NCBI GenBank assembly: GCA_964513465.1
Contig: CAZEMR010000040.1
Location: forward strand, 1 to 28,432
DNA length: 28,432 bases
Direction of reading: 5' to 3'
Source: CAZEMR01 sp964513465
GTDB taxonomy: Bacteria; Bacteroidota; Ignavibacteria; Kapaibacteriales; UBA2268
Shown here: in pieces, positions 1-7,361 of the stretch
How positions within the stretch are numbered: the stretch's first letter is position 1
Layout of the letters: each line of letters opens with the position of its first letter
The notes under the pieces: generated by a model
What the model was told of the DNA's origin: nothing
Databases searched by the model: none
The model's input: the letters and a program-made list of their open reading frames with translations, nothing else
Program-made: the position numbers and the translations under genes

Positions 1-3000
1 TCGAATGTGCCGCTGGCCGAGCTAAGACCATCGCTTATATATATATTGCCGTCCAGACGCACCTCGCCCGTGAGCTGTGGGGATATCCACTCGTTGCTCC
101 AGACGAGTTCGCCATTTAGCCACTGGAGCATGGCAGTGTCATCCGGAGTGCTAAACCAGACCCATTCGTTTCCGTCGTGGGTCAATAGGCTGCCCTTTTC
201 GGGCGGTGTTAGCGTGGCGATGTCCTCCGCCTTGATGCTTGCGTTCGCGATTGCGGTCGAATCCACAGCGCCCGCGGCGATTCGCAGATTGTCCGGCCGA
301 CCTTCGACGTCGCCCGCCATATCAGGCATCCGCGCGTAATCCAGCACGCCGGTGCGGATTTTGCCCGCGTCGAGGCTGTCGATAGCCGTGCCGCTGCCAA
401 CGATTCGCCCGCTGACAATGAGGTTCTGCCCGACGAACAGATTTCTCTGAACACCGAGATCGTGCGTTATCAGCACATCGGTGAATGTGCCCGCCGCAGG
501 CGAGGTCGAACCGATTTCGACCGAGGACAACCACTGTGGCGACTGTCCCGGGCCGCGGCTGACGAGTATCTGACCCGCCGCGCCTTCATCGCCGTTCATC
601 TGCAACTCGGTTTCGTTCGATATATTTATATAATCACCCGAAAACAAGGAATTTCCTGCATCAAGATAATTCGCGAATAGCGAGTCGTTGACCTCAAGGC
701 GGTTCATTTCGCCTTCGTCCGAAATTATATCAGAATGAATACGGCCATTGACCGTCAGATCGTCGTCTATCTCGATGCTGCCATTGACCAGCAGACCATT
801 GCTGAATGTAATCATTCCACCCGCGGAATCAGGCGGGTAAATCACTGCACGGCTGGTACCCGAGGTGTCGCCCAGCACAAGGCTGTCCAGCGCGAAAACG
901 CCGTCCGCACCGATCTGGCTGTTAGCCCAGATGTCGCCATAGGTCTTGATTGCCGTACGGTGGCGGGTATTGCGCACCACGAGCACTGCGTCGTCGATAT
1001 CCGCGGGGTCCTGCGCGCCAGCGGGGTTCTCGCCAGAGCCCTCGAGATAAAGCGCGCGGCCGTTTGATGTATTTTTAATAATTGCTGCATAATTTTGCGA
1101 TGAAGCCGGGGATTCCGCGATCAGAGCCGGGCCTGCCGAATAATTTTTCGCATGGATCGTTGCTTCATTTATGCTTGAATTAGCTGCGCGGAAAGCATTT
1201 GCGTTTTGCGCAACAAATATTCCGCCTGGGGCATCGCCTGCTGATTTAGCATAGATTGCCGGGTCGTCCTCGCCGCCGCGGGGGTTCATCGCCAGAACGC
1301 CGGCGCTGAGTCCTGCGGGCAATTCGTCGGGCGAGAGCGCATTGTCGATAAGCCCGGCAATGCCAAAGGCTTTCGGCGCATTCGACGCGCGGCCTGATAC
1401 TCCGGTGGCCATTCCGGAATTGCTTGTAACTTCGGAATTTATGCCATAAGCTGTGGAATTTTGTGAAGAATTAAGAATATTATTTTGCAAAAATAGTCCA
1501 TTTGATCGGCCGCCTGCCGAATTATTTATTATCTGCCTGATTTTCATGGCGTTAGACTCACCCGTCAGGCTTGCTATCAGCGAATTTATATTCACCGCGC
1601 CGTCGGGCAATTCGCTCTGGGCCGAAGCACTCGCCCGCAGTGCCGTGCCTTCCGTCGAGCCGAGCCGCATGACCTCGCCGACGCTCTGCCTCTCGATCGA
1701 AAACAGCGCATCTCCCGCCATACTTCCGCTATAGCTGAAGGGCAGCGCAAAGCTTTCCTCCGACCATACCGGGCGGCCGCCGTCCCAGCGCAGCAGCTCG
1801 CCGCTCTGTGGCATGCCCGGGCTGAGCGTCCATTCGGCGCCGTCCCAATACATTATCTGGCCATTTGCGTAGCCCTCTTCGAGTTTCTCGAGCGAAATCG
1901 AGGCATTTTTGATAATTGTCTGATCGATTGCCTGGGCGCGCCAGTTTGAACCGTCGAACACCAGCGCCTGACTCGCTTTGGCGAATGCGGAATCCGTCCT
2001 TAGCCGGAAGGGCCGTTCGGGGGTGCCTTCGCCCGCCAGTGGATTTTCTACATATATATCCGGCAGTCCCCAGCGAATTTCGCCGCGCGCGGCATCCCAT
2101 ACGGGCACTGTTCCGGCCTGAGCCGGAGCGCTCCATCGCATTCCATCGGAGTAATACAAAAAACTCCCGGCATCGTTTGCAGAAGGCTTATCCGCAGCGT
2201 CGATATCCTCGATACCAACGGCATTGGGGACTATCGAGAGTGCATCAAAAGCGCCAGAGATGTCGCCGCCAGCCGAGCTGGATGTCCATTTCCCGTCGCG
2301 GTATATAAGCGCCTGGCCCTGCGCCGGAGCTAAATCATCCAGCGGAATACCGCGAAGTCCGATGACTTCGGCTTCTTCGATATTTCCATCAATATCGCCT
2401 CCGGGATATACCGAAACGTCCTGGCTGGCCCATTCGAGTCGGCCGGTTGCGGGGTTGAGAATGATTACTTCGCCGGGCTGTGCATCTGCAATATCTATTT
2501 TTTCGAGGGTGACTGAATTATTGGTGATCTTTTCTGATGTGACCGAATTATTCTGAATTTTTGAAGTATTTACCGAATTATCTTTGATCTTTTCCGTCGA
2601 GACCGAATTGGGTGCGATTCGGCTTTCGGTGACAGCTTCGGCGGCAATCTTAGGAGTGGTGACTGCGCCGTTGGAAATAATCGGAGCTGGATACTGCCCG
2701 GTTAGGTCGCCTCCGGCCGGCCCCCAGGGCTTTGCGTAAATGTCGCTGCCGAGCTTGCTCTGGGTGATCGAGCCATCGGGCACTTCGTCGGCCAGCCGGG
2801 CATGCGCCGACTTGTCCGAATGGAACGAGTATGGCACCGCCGTAAGCGGTGTACGCGGAAAGGGGCTGCCGTTTTCGAGCGTGATCTGCAGCCAGTATTG
2901 CCGTTCGAAAGGCAAATCGATGGGGTTTTCCTCGCCGAGGACGATATTTATATATCCATCTTTGACGGCAACCTCGCGGATTTCGATCCACAGCGGTGTG

Positions 3001-3173
3001 CCGGATTTTTGAGAATTGAATATCGCGAAGGTTATGGCGGCTGTGCGGTCTATTGGTTCGCCGTCCTCTCCGGTGAAATATCCCTGGTAGCTGATTGTTC
3101 GCGGCATCTGCGCTATTGCAAAGCCCGATGCGAAAATGATCAGCACTGCGATAAGAAAAGATCTCGATTTCAT
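1..3173 (-). CDS. Giant secreted fibre/adhesin-like repeat protein (partial, C-terminus missing)
   Basis: Reading the minus strand from an ATG at 3173-3171 gives a frame with no stop to the left edge: 1057 residues are visible and the C-terminus is outside the window. GGGTGA lies just upstream of the ATG as a possible ribosome site. Residues 1-22 form a signal peptide (basic start, hydrophobic core, AIAQ). Residues 23-120 are a compact N-terminal domain (TISYQGYFTGEDGEP). A GGDLTGQYPAP module at 154-164 is followed by six exact 10-residue repeats (169-228; NSVTSEKI type). Related GGD/GD-x-x-G modules recur, as do about nine hairpin-like segments ending in W (for example GQIMYWDGAEW). The middle region (about 490-760) is Asn/Ala/Ser/Gly-rich. 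These modules are known from tail-fibre-like cell-surface proteins of Bacteroidota-related bacteria. A surface fibre or adhesin role is inferred; the ligand is unknown. The end of the protein might carry a sorting or chaperone domain. Confidence 0.85.
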   Translation of the reverse strand, partial: MKSRSFLIAVLIIFASGFAIAQMPRTISYQGYFTGEDGEPIDRTAAITFAIFNSQKSGTPLWIEIREVAVKDGYINIVLGEENPIDLPFERQYWLQITLENGSPFPRTPLTAVPYSFHSDKSAHARLADEVPDGSITQSKLGSDIYAKPWGPAGGDLTGQYPAPIISNGAVTTPKIAAEAVTESRIAPNSVSTEKIKDNSVNTSKIQNNSVTSEKITNNSVTLEKIDIADAQPGEVIILNPATGRLEWASQDVSVYPGGDIDGNIEEAEVIGLRGIPLDDLAPAQGQALIYRDGKWTSSSAGGDISGAFDALSIVPNAVGIEDIDAADKPSANDAGSFLYYSDGMRWSAPAQAGTVPVWDAARGEIRWGLPDIYVENPLAGEGTPERPFRLRTDSAFAKASQALVFDGSNWRAQAIDQTIIKNASISLEKLEEGYANGQIMYWDGAEWTLSPGMPQSGELLRWDGGRPVWSEESFALPFSYSGSMAGDALFSIERQSVGEVMRLGSTEGTALRASASAQSELPDGAVNINSLIASLTGESNAMKIRQIINNSAGGRSNGLFLQNNILNSSQNSTAYGINSEVTSNSGMATGVSGRASNAPKAFGIAGLIDNALSPDELPAGLSAGVLAMNPRGGEDDPAIYAKSAGDAPGGIFVAQNANAFRAANSSINEATIHAKNYSAGPALIAESPASSQNYAAIIKNTSNGRALYLEGSGENPAGAQDPADIDDAVLVVRNTRHRTAIKTYGDIWANSQIGADGVFALDSLVLGDTSGTSRAVIYPPDSAGGMITFSNGLLVNGSIEIDDDLTVNGRIHSDIISDEGEMNRLEVNDSLFANYLDAGNSLFSGDYINISNETELQMNGDEGAAGQILVSRGPGQSPQWLSSVEIGSTSPAAGTFTDVLITHDLGVQRNLFVGQNLIVSGRIVGSGTAIDSLDAGKIRTGVLDYARMPDMAGDVEGRPDNLRIAAGAVDSTAIANASIKAEDIATLTPPEKGSLLTHDGNEWVWFSTPDDTAMLQWLNGELVWSNEWISPQLTGEVRLDGNIYISDGLSSASGTF
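2490..2669 (-). repeat. Six tandem decapeptide repeats (30-bp period) in the fibre protein
   Basis: Residues 169-228 of the fibre-like protein fall into six in-register 10-residue units: GAVTTPKIAA, EAVTESRIAP, NSVSTEKIKD, NSVNTSKIQN, NSVTSEKITN and NSVTLEKIDI. Each unit has V at position 3, usually T/S at 4 and K/R-I at 7-8. At DNA level the last four units share the AATTCGGT/AATTCAGT core. The regular spacing suggests one turn or strand per unit in a coiled or beta-structured stalk; this is inference. The unit copy number is a candidate for variation by slippage or recombination. Confidence 0.85.
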
Positions 3174-3451
3174 GTAGTCACCCGTTTATATCATTTAATA
3201 CAGATTTCAGGTTGTAAATCTTTAATGAATTATTAATAACATAGTGTTAATATATAATTAATCAATTTTATTATGTAAGAATTAGCCTATATAATGGAAT
3301 TTACTAAATTTATCCATCATTATGAAAGCAATCTCTTGGATTTTTATAACTTCAAATAATTTTATTCAAGAAAAGATGTCGGCGCATTATTAATTTGGAT
3401 TCATCATAGAGTAAAGCTTTGCTGATTCGCAATTTTTTGTAAATTGAATCC
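3174..3451. promoter_or_regulatory. A/T-rich intergenic region between divergent genes
   Basis: This 278-base gap separates the divergent starts of the fibre-like gene (minus) and the small sorting-domain gene (plus), so it should hold at least two promoters. It is far more A/T-rich than its flanks. A TATAAT hexamer lies at 3290-3295 on the plus strand, but I see no good -35 partner. A short imperfect inverted repeat (ATTAATAACA ... TGTTAATAT) lies around 3230-3252. No RNA gene or convincing small ORF was seen. Exact promoter positions cannot be assigned. Confidence 0.4.
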
Positions 3452-3868
3452 ATGAAATTTCTTATTTATATAATTATACTCTTCGCATATCTTTCGGCCG
3501 GAGCTTTCGCTCAGGAATGCTGGACGATAGACCGCTCGCGGCCAGAGTGGAGCGAGTCCGACACTCTATCGACAGCTCCGGAGCATTATCCGCCACCGGG
3601 CTGGAAATTCGACGTTTCGCCCAATCCGATATCCGGCACGGCACAAATAAAATGCGAATTGCCCTCGCCGGCGACGCTCCTTATTGAAATAATCGACACA
3701 GAAGGCCGCAAAGTGAAGCAGATATTCGAGGGCGCTCTCGAACCAGGCAGCCACAGCATCGTTTTCGACCGCCTTACCCCGGGCGGGGCGCTGGCTGCGG
3801 GGGTATATTTCGTTTCGGTAAAACGCTCCGGCAGCATCATATCCTCAATCAAAATAGCCATCAATTAG
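3452..3868 (+). CDS. Small secreted protein with type IX secretion-style C-terminal sorting domain
   Basis: This 138-residue protein starts with a signal peptide (residues 1-20, hydrophobic IIILFAYLSAGAFA, then Q). Only about 30 polar residues follow (ECWTIDRSRPEWSES and onward). From about residue 53 to the end it matches the Por secretion/FlgD-like Ig C-terminal domain: DVSPNPISG, a central strand ending IIDTEGRKVKQI, a PGSHSIVFD strand, AAGVYFVSVK, and a final SSIKIAIN. In Bacteroidota-type bacteria such domains direct cargo across the outer membrane through the type IX system. What is odd is that almost no cargo domain remains, so it may be a minimal surface protein, an anchor, or a decayed larger gene. 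There are two Cys: C22, just after the likely cleavage site, and C68 in the domain. It is divergent from the fibre-like gene, and the two may be co-regulated (inference). Confidence 0.8.
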   Translation: MKFLIYIIILFAYLSAGAFAQECWTIDRSRPEWSESDTLSTAPEHYPPPGWKFDVSPNPISGTAQIKCELPSPATLLIEIIDTEGRKVKQIFEGALEPGSHSIVFDRLTPGGALAAGVYFVSVKRSGSIISSIKIAIN

Positions 3869-4001
3869 CTGCGAATAATATCCGCCATTTCTGGCGATCA
3901 ATATTCTCCAATGGTCAAATATCCGCATGGTGATTTTGCTCATCCGGGCGCATCGGCCTTTCATCCAAAACGCACTCCCCAATCTCATATTATATATATT
4001 T

Positions 4002-4023
4002 ATCAAAGAATTAGCCCTTTGAT
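4002..4023. promoter_or_regulatory. Perfect 7-bp inverted repeat upstream of flagellar cluster
   Basis: ATCAAAG (4002-4008) and CTTTGAT (4017-4023) form a perfect inverted repeat with an 8-base spacer, directly after a TATTATATATATTTAT tract. It could be a protein-binding operator or a small hairpin. No U-tract follows on either strand, so a terminator is unlikely. Confidence 0.35.
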
Positions 4024-4096
4024 CGCCCTCAGCGCGGTCAATTTTCATATTATTTCGGGCTGCGGTTTTACTTATTCCAATGGTCTGAAAAATTTG

Positions 4097-4112
4097 TGGC
4101 ACATTCATTGTA
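4097..4112 (+). promoter_or_regulatory. Possible sigma-54-type (-24/-12) promoter
   Basis: TGGCAC (4097-4102), five bases, then TTGTA (4108-4112) resembles the sigma-54 consensus TGGCAC-N5-TTGCA with one change, in the -12 GC. Transcription would begin near 4123, leaving a very short leader that just includes the AGGA ribosome site before the ATG at 4135. Sigma-54 control of rod, ring and hook genes is established in several bacterial groups, but no activator is encoded in this window. Confidence 0.3.
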
Positions 4113-4134
4113 TTAAGTCGGGTGGAGGAAAATT

Positions 4135-4440
4135 ATGGACAGATATAAAAACAAATATTACAAAAATGCAGTGCTCGCATATTCCGATCCCGAACGGAGC
4201 GGACAGGCGGCAATGATGCCCGCCACCAGCAGCATTGCCGACAACCTGATAAAATCCGCCATCGAGCACCACGGCCCGGTGCGTAATAATCCCGGCTTGC
4301 TATCGACGATAGCGCGGCTGAATTCGGGCGGAGGAATGCCCGAGAGCGTCTATTCGGCGGTCGGCGGAATTCTGGACTTTTTATATCTGAGCGACAAAAA
4401 AATGTACGACAAAATCAAATCGGGAGTCGAAGGTGCTTAA
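4135..4440 (+). CDS. Stand-alone FlhB C-terminal-domain paralogue (FlhX/EscU-YscU-HrcU type)
   Basis: This 101-residue protein has a strong ribosome site (GGTGGAGGAAA) before its ATG. Residues 8-95 follow the cytoplasmic C-terminal domain of FlhB: YYKNAVLAYSDPER aligns with the strand after the FlhB cleavage site (YAVALKYDPE), then a helix (IADNLIKSAIEHHGP), VRNNPGLLSTIAR (FlhB: ENPPLARAL), and MPESVYSAVGGILDFLYLSDKK (FlhB: IPEELYEAVAEVLAYVY). In FlhB this domain switches the flagellar export gate from rod/hook to filament substrates after self-cleavage at NPTH. Here the NPTH motif and all membrane segments are absent, so the protein corresponds to the cleaved product alone. Such paralogues are known in other flagellated bacteria. 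The 8-base overlap with flgF supports co-translation. A role in export specificity is inferred. Confidence 0.75.
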   Translation: MDRYKNKYYKNAVLAYSDPERSGQAAMMPATSSIADNLIKSAIEHHGPVRNNPGLLSTIARLNSGGGMPESVYSAVGGILDFLYLSDKKMYDKIKSGVEGA

Positions 4441-5212
4441 GGAACTGTTCACGGCGGCGCTTGGCATGACGCCACAGCAAACCAGGATGGAAGTAACCGC
4501 CAACAATCTGGCTAACGCCAACACCACTGGATTCAAGCGGGGATCGGTCTTCGAGCGCAATCTGATCGATGCGCGGGCAAATTTCTATAATGTGCCCGGA
4601 GATGTCGAAGACGACGACCCGCCGATCGGCTCTTATGTTGATTTTTCCGCGGGGTCTTTCGAGCAGACCTCCAATCCGCTCGATGTTGCTATCGACACCA
4701 ACGGATTCTTTGTTGTCAGCGACGAGGACGGCAACCAATACTTCACCCGCAATGGGCACTTTGAGCTTTCGCAGGACGGAACAATAATCGCTAAGGACGG
4801 CAAAGCGCTCATGGGGCGCGACGGTCCGATCAATATTTCGAAGGAGTTCGCGAGCGATAAAATGATCACCCGCGACACCACAAAAGTCGACATAAAGATC
4901 ACCGAAAGCGGCGAAGTATTTGCCAATGATTTTCATGCGGGGACGATCCAGATCGCCCGGGTGGAGAACCTCTACCAGATTAATAAAGTATCCGATCAGG
5001 ATTTTGTGGCAACTGACGGCGCGGAGATCACTATGCTCGATCCGGAGGAAGTAATGCTCCGGCAGGGCTGGCTCGAAGGCTCGAACGTGGATGTCGTCAA
5101 GGAAATGGTAACGATGATAGAGCTTCAAAGGATGTTCGAAGCAGGAAGCAAAGTGATTCATACGAATAATGAAACACTGGACAGAAGCATCTCATTGGGT
5201 CGTTACTATTGA
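4433..5212 (+). CDS. flgF: FlgF, proximal rod / flagellar basal-body protein
   Basis: This 259-residue axial protein of the flagellar rod is exported through the flagellar type III gate and assembles in the periplasm. It starts at GTG 4433, overlapping the previous gene's stop by 8 bases; the next Met (residue 12) would remove part of the conserved N-terminal helix. The N-terminal rod signature is clear (TANNLANANTTGFKRG, 22-37). A central FlgG-family domain follows (NPLDVAIDTNGFFVV, YFTRNGHFELSQDG). The C-terminal helix is typical (EGSNVDVVKEMVTMIELQRM, about 215-234). Assignment to FlgF rather than FlgG rests on its order before a second, more FlgG-like copy and on its less canonical ends. 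No oddity beyond the GTG start. Confidence 0.85.
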   Translation: MLKELFTAALGMTPQQTRMEVTANNLANANTTGFKRGSVFERNLIDARANFYNVPGDVEDDDPPIGSYVDFSAGSFEQTSNPLDVAIDTNGFFVVSDEDGNQYFTRNGHFELSQDGTIIAKDGKALMGRDGPINISKEFASDKMITRDTTKVDIKITESGEVFANDFHAGTIQIARVENLYQINKVSDQDFVATDGAEITMLDPEEVMLRQGWLEGSNVDVVKEMVTMIELQRMFEAGSKVIHTNNETLDRSISLGRYY

Positions 5213-5259
5213 TTTTATCCAAATTAGAAATGGAATCTCACTAAATACACGGATGTATC

Positions 5260-6048
5260 ATGGATAAAACTTTAAGAACAGCAGCAACCGGACTTACCGC
5301 ACAGCAGAGATTCGTCGAGGTTATCTCGCATAACCTCTCGAATGTGAATACCACCGGATACAAAAAGAATCGCCCGGAATTCCAGGACCTTCTCTACGAG
5401 ACAATACGTCCGGCGGGAAATACCGCTTACTCCGGAGTTGAGCCGCTCAACGAAGTGCAGATCGGGTCGGGTACCGAGCTGATCTCCACCGCCAAGCAGT
5501 ACTCCCAGGGCGACATTGGCCAGACGAATAATCCGCTGGATATGGCCATCAACGGCGAGGGCTTCTTTATTGTACGGCGCCCGGATAATACATTCGCGTA
5601 TACGCGCGACGGCTCATTCCAGCTCGACCGCAACGGCCAGATGGTGACGTCGCAGGGCTATCTGCTCGAGCCAGGATTCAATGTGCCCGAGGATACGCTC
5701 GAGCTGCAGGTGACGCGCGACGGAGTGGTCGAAGTACTGCTCGAAGGCGCAACCGATCTGCAGACGCTCGGCCAGATCGAACTGGCGCGGTTTGTCAATC
5801 CAGGCGGGCTTCGTGCAATCGGCGACAATATGGTGGTCGAGACCCCGGCATCCGGACGCGCGATATTCGACCAGCCGGGCATGAACAACACCGGCGAGAT
5901 TATCCAGTCGCATCTTGAGGCATCGAATATCGACATAGTCGAGGAGATGGTCAATATGATCACCGCCCAGCGCGGATACGAACTCAACGCAAAATCGGTC
6001 ACCACGGCTGACAGTATTCTGGGAACAGCAGTAAATCTGAAAAGATAA
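5260..6048 (+). CDS. flgG: FlgG, distal rod protein
   Basis: This 262-residue protein has the usual FlgG length. The N-terminal helix carries SHNLSNVNTTGYKKNRPEFQ (23-42) and the central part NNPLDMAINGEGFFIV with YTRDGSFQLDRNGQMVTSQG, all classic FlgG. The C-terminal helix ends EASNIDIVEEMVNMITAQRG, then YELNAKSVTTADSILGTAVN (220-259). FlgG forms the distal rod that passes through the P and L rings encoded directly downstream. The gene follows flgF after 47 bases and is followed by flgA after 3 bases. No Shine-Dalgarno site is evident before the ATG. It is the most conserved protein of the cluster, and the assignment is secure. Confidence 0.95.
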   Translation: MDKTLRTAATGLTAQQRFVEVISHNLSNVNTTGYKKNRPEFQDLLYETIRPAGNTAYSGVEPLNEVQIGSGTELISTAKQYSQGDIGQTNNPLDMAINGEGFFIVRRPDNTFAYTRDGSFQLDRNGQMVTSQGYLLEPGFNVPEDTLELQVTRDGVVEVLLEGATDLQTLGQIELARFVNPGGLRAIGDNMVVETPASGRAIFDQPGMNNTGEIIQSHLEASNIDIVEEMVNMITAQRGYELNAKSVTTADSILGTAVNLKR

Positions 6049-6051
6049 ATT

Positions 6052-6762
6052 ATGAGAAATAATATATACATAATCCTGGCAATACTGATCGCGGCGATTG
6101 CGGCGGCCAGCGGTCAATCGACCTTCCCGGCCGACCGGCTCGAGGAGGCGATGCTTAATTATTGCCGCAGCAATTTCGGGGAGGCCGAATATCGGATTGA
6201 GCGGGAATTATCGGATGAGATTTTCAAGATGTCGGGCGTGGTTGCCAAAATCCACCATCTCGAGGATTTTTCGGGTGAAAAGGAAATTCTCTCGCTCGAA
6301 TTTTATACCGATACACGCCTTTTGAAGCGGATAAAAACTCCGGTCAGCAGGATCGTTTACGCGGAAGTCCCCGTCGCTGCGCGGAATATCCGACCCGGCG
6401 AAGCAATCAGCCATAGCGATATAAATATCAAAAGAATCGAATCGGCGCGGCCGAACTCAAACGCTCTCGCCCCTGAGATGATCGCCGGACGCACCGCCGA
6501 CCGCGCTATCCGAAGCGGCGATGTAATCAGCGAATCAGACCTCGAAAAAGAAGTATTGATCAATCACGGGCAATCGGTAACTATCAACGTAATCGCAGGA
6601 GCGGTTCGCATCCGCGCGCTTGGCTCGGCTCTGAGCGACGCAGCAGCGGGCGATGTAGTCCGCGTGCGGCGCAACGGCGACGGAACCATCCTCCAGGGAG
6701 TGGCGGCCGCAGACGGCAGCGTGATTATTTCGAACCATAATTATTTCAGCACAGCAAAATGA
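6052..6762 (+). CDS. flgA: FlgA, P-ring assembly chaperone (SAF domain)
   Basis: This 236-residue protein begins with a signal peptide (YIILAILIAAIAAASG, cleavage near GQS, residues 20-22), consistent with a periplasmic chaperone. The conserved FlgA/SAF stretch begins near residue 104: EVPVAARNIRPGEAISHSDI, followed by MIAGRTADRAIRSGDVISES and then the C-terminal beta domain with HGQSVTINVIAGAVRIRALG and GDVVRVRRNGDG. FlgA helps FlgI polymerise into the P ring around the rod. The start lies 3 bases after the flgG stop, and the stop overlaps the flgH start (ATGA), so translation is probably coupled. The N-terminal third is divergent, which is common in the family. Confidence 0.9.
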   Translation: MRNNIYIILAILIAAIAAASGQSTFPADRLEEAMLNYCRSNFGEAEYRIERELSDEIFKMSGVVAKIHHLEDFSGEKEILSLEFYTDTRLLKRIKTPVSRIVYAEVPVAARNIRPGEAISHSDINIKRIESARPNSNALAPEMIAGRTADRAIRSGDVISESDLEKEVLINHGQSVTINVIAGAVRIRALGSALSDAAAGDVVRVRRNGDGTILQGVAAADGSVIISNHNYFSTAK

Positions 6763-7352
6763 ATCAGCACGACAAAATGAAAAAATTACTAATAATATCT
6801 GCTATTTTCGCGATAATCGGCATCCAGCCGGCGGCAGCGCAGTTCATCCAGAACAGCTCGCGTTCGCTATTCAGCGACGTCAAGGCATTCCAGGCCGGCG
6901 ACGCCATCATGGTGCTTATAGTCGAGGATACACAGGCCGACAACGAGGCCACAATCGACAGCGAACGCGGCACCGATCTTTCGTTCGGACTCGACGCACA
7001 GGCCGGAAACACCGGCACCAACGTCGAGGCCGGCATCAGCTCGGGCAACCGCTTCAGCGGGCGCGGACGCACCAGCCGCAACGAATCAATCCGCTCACGG
7101 CTCAGCGCGCGTGTGGTCGAGGTGGTCGATAACGGTAATCTCTCTATCGAGGGCACCCGCACCACCCAGATCAATGGCGAGACGCAGACCATCGTAATCC
7201 GCGGGATCGTACGGCCGGTCGATGTATTGCCCAACAACTCGGTGTATTCATATAATATTCTCGACCTGACTTTGCTTATCGAAGGCGAAGGCTCGGTCAC
7301 CGAAACCCAGGAGCCGGGATTAATCACGAAATTTTTCAGATTATTATTCTGA
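6759..7352 (+). CDS. flgH: FlgH, L-ring protein lacking the lipobox cysteine
   Basis: This 197-residue L-ring subunit normally forms the outer-membrane bushing around the rod. The ATG at 6759 overlaps the flgA stop; a second in-frame ATG at 6777 gives a neater signal peptide (MKKLLIISAIFAIIGIQPAA) and may be the true start. Family features include SRSLFSDVKAFQAGDAIMVL, IVEDTQADNEATIDSERGTD, RGRTSRNESI, LSARVVEVVDNGNLSIEGTR, and ETQTIVIRGIVRPVDVLPNN ending in a hydrophobic LTLLIEGEGSV. In the best-studied bacteria FlgH is a lipoprotein with a Leu-x-x-Cys signal. Here cleavage appears to follow AAA-Q and there is no cysteine in the signal region, so lipid anchoring is unlikely (inference). flgI follows after 9 bases. 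Confidence 0.9.
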   Translation: MNQHDKMKKLLIISAIFAIIGIQPAAAQFIQNSSRSLFSDVKAFQAGDAIMVLIVEDTQADNEATIDSERGTDLSFGLDAQAGNTGTNVEAGISSGNRFSGRGRTSRNESIRSRLSARVVEVVDNGNLSIEGTRTTQINGETQTIVIRGIVRPVDVLPNNSVYSYNILDLTLLIEGEGSVTETQEPGLITKFFRLLF

Positions 7353-7361
7353 TAAATAAAC

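Larger units (their letters stand above)
3869..4134. promoter_or_regulatory. Intergenic leader region of the flagellar cluster
   Basis: This 266-base gap precedes the flagellar cluster. It holds a weak hairpin (CGCCA-TTTC-TGGCG, 3883-3896) soon after the upstream stop, two copies of TCCAATGGTC (3907-3916 and 4076-4085), an inverted repeat (ATCAAAG/CTTTGAT, 4002-4023) and a sigma-54-like element (4097-4112). ORFs of about 87-101 codons can be drawn through it on both strands, but they lack family features and one overlaps the next real gene out of frame, so I treat the region as non-coding regulatory DNA. Confidence 0.45.

Noticed and set aside
2490..2669. 30-bp spaced repeats as a possible CRISPR array
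   Set aside because: The repeats are in-frame coding units without unique spacers of repeat-like length, and no cas gene is present.
1..3236. Several plus-strand frames of 60-145 codons in the first 3.2 kb
   Set aside because: All lie opposite the 1057-codon minus-strand frame that has a signal peptide and repeats; the plus-strand products have no domain pattern.
3883..3896. Terminator after the small sorting-domain gene
   Set aside because: The CGCCA/TGGCG stem is only 5 bp and no T-run follows.
3911..4216. Plus-strand frame of 101 codons upstream of the FlhB-like gene
   Set aside because: It overlaps the FlhB-like gene out of frame, lacks a ribosome site and resembles no family.
4415..5161. 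248-codon open frame on the minus strand opposite flgF
   Set aside because: flgF is a certain gene on the plus strand over the same bases; the antisense frame has no family features and arises from codon bias.
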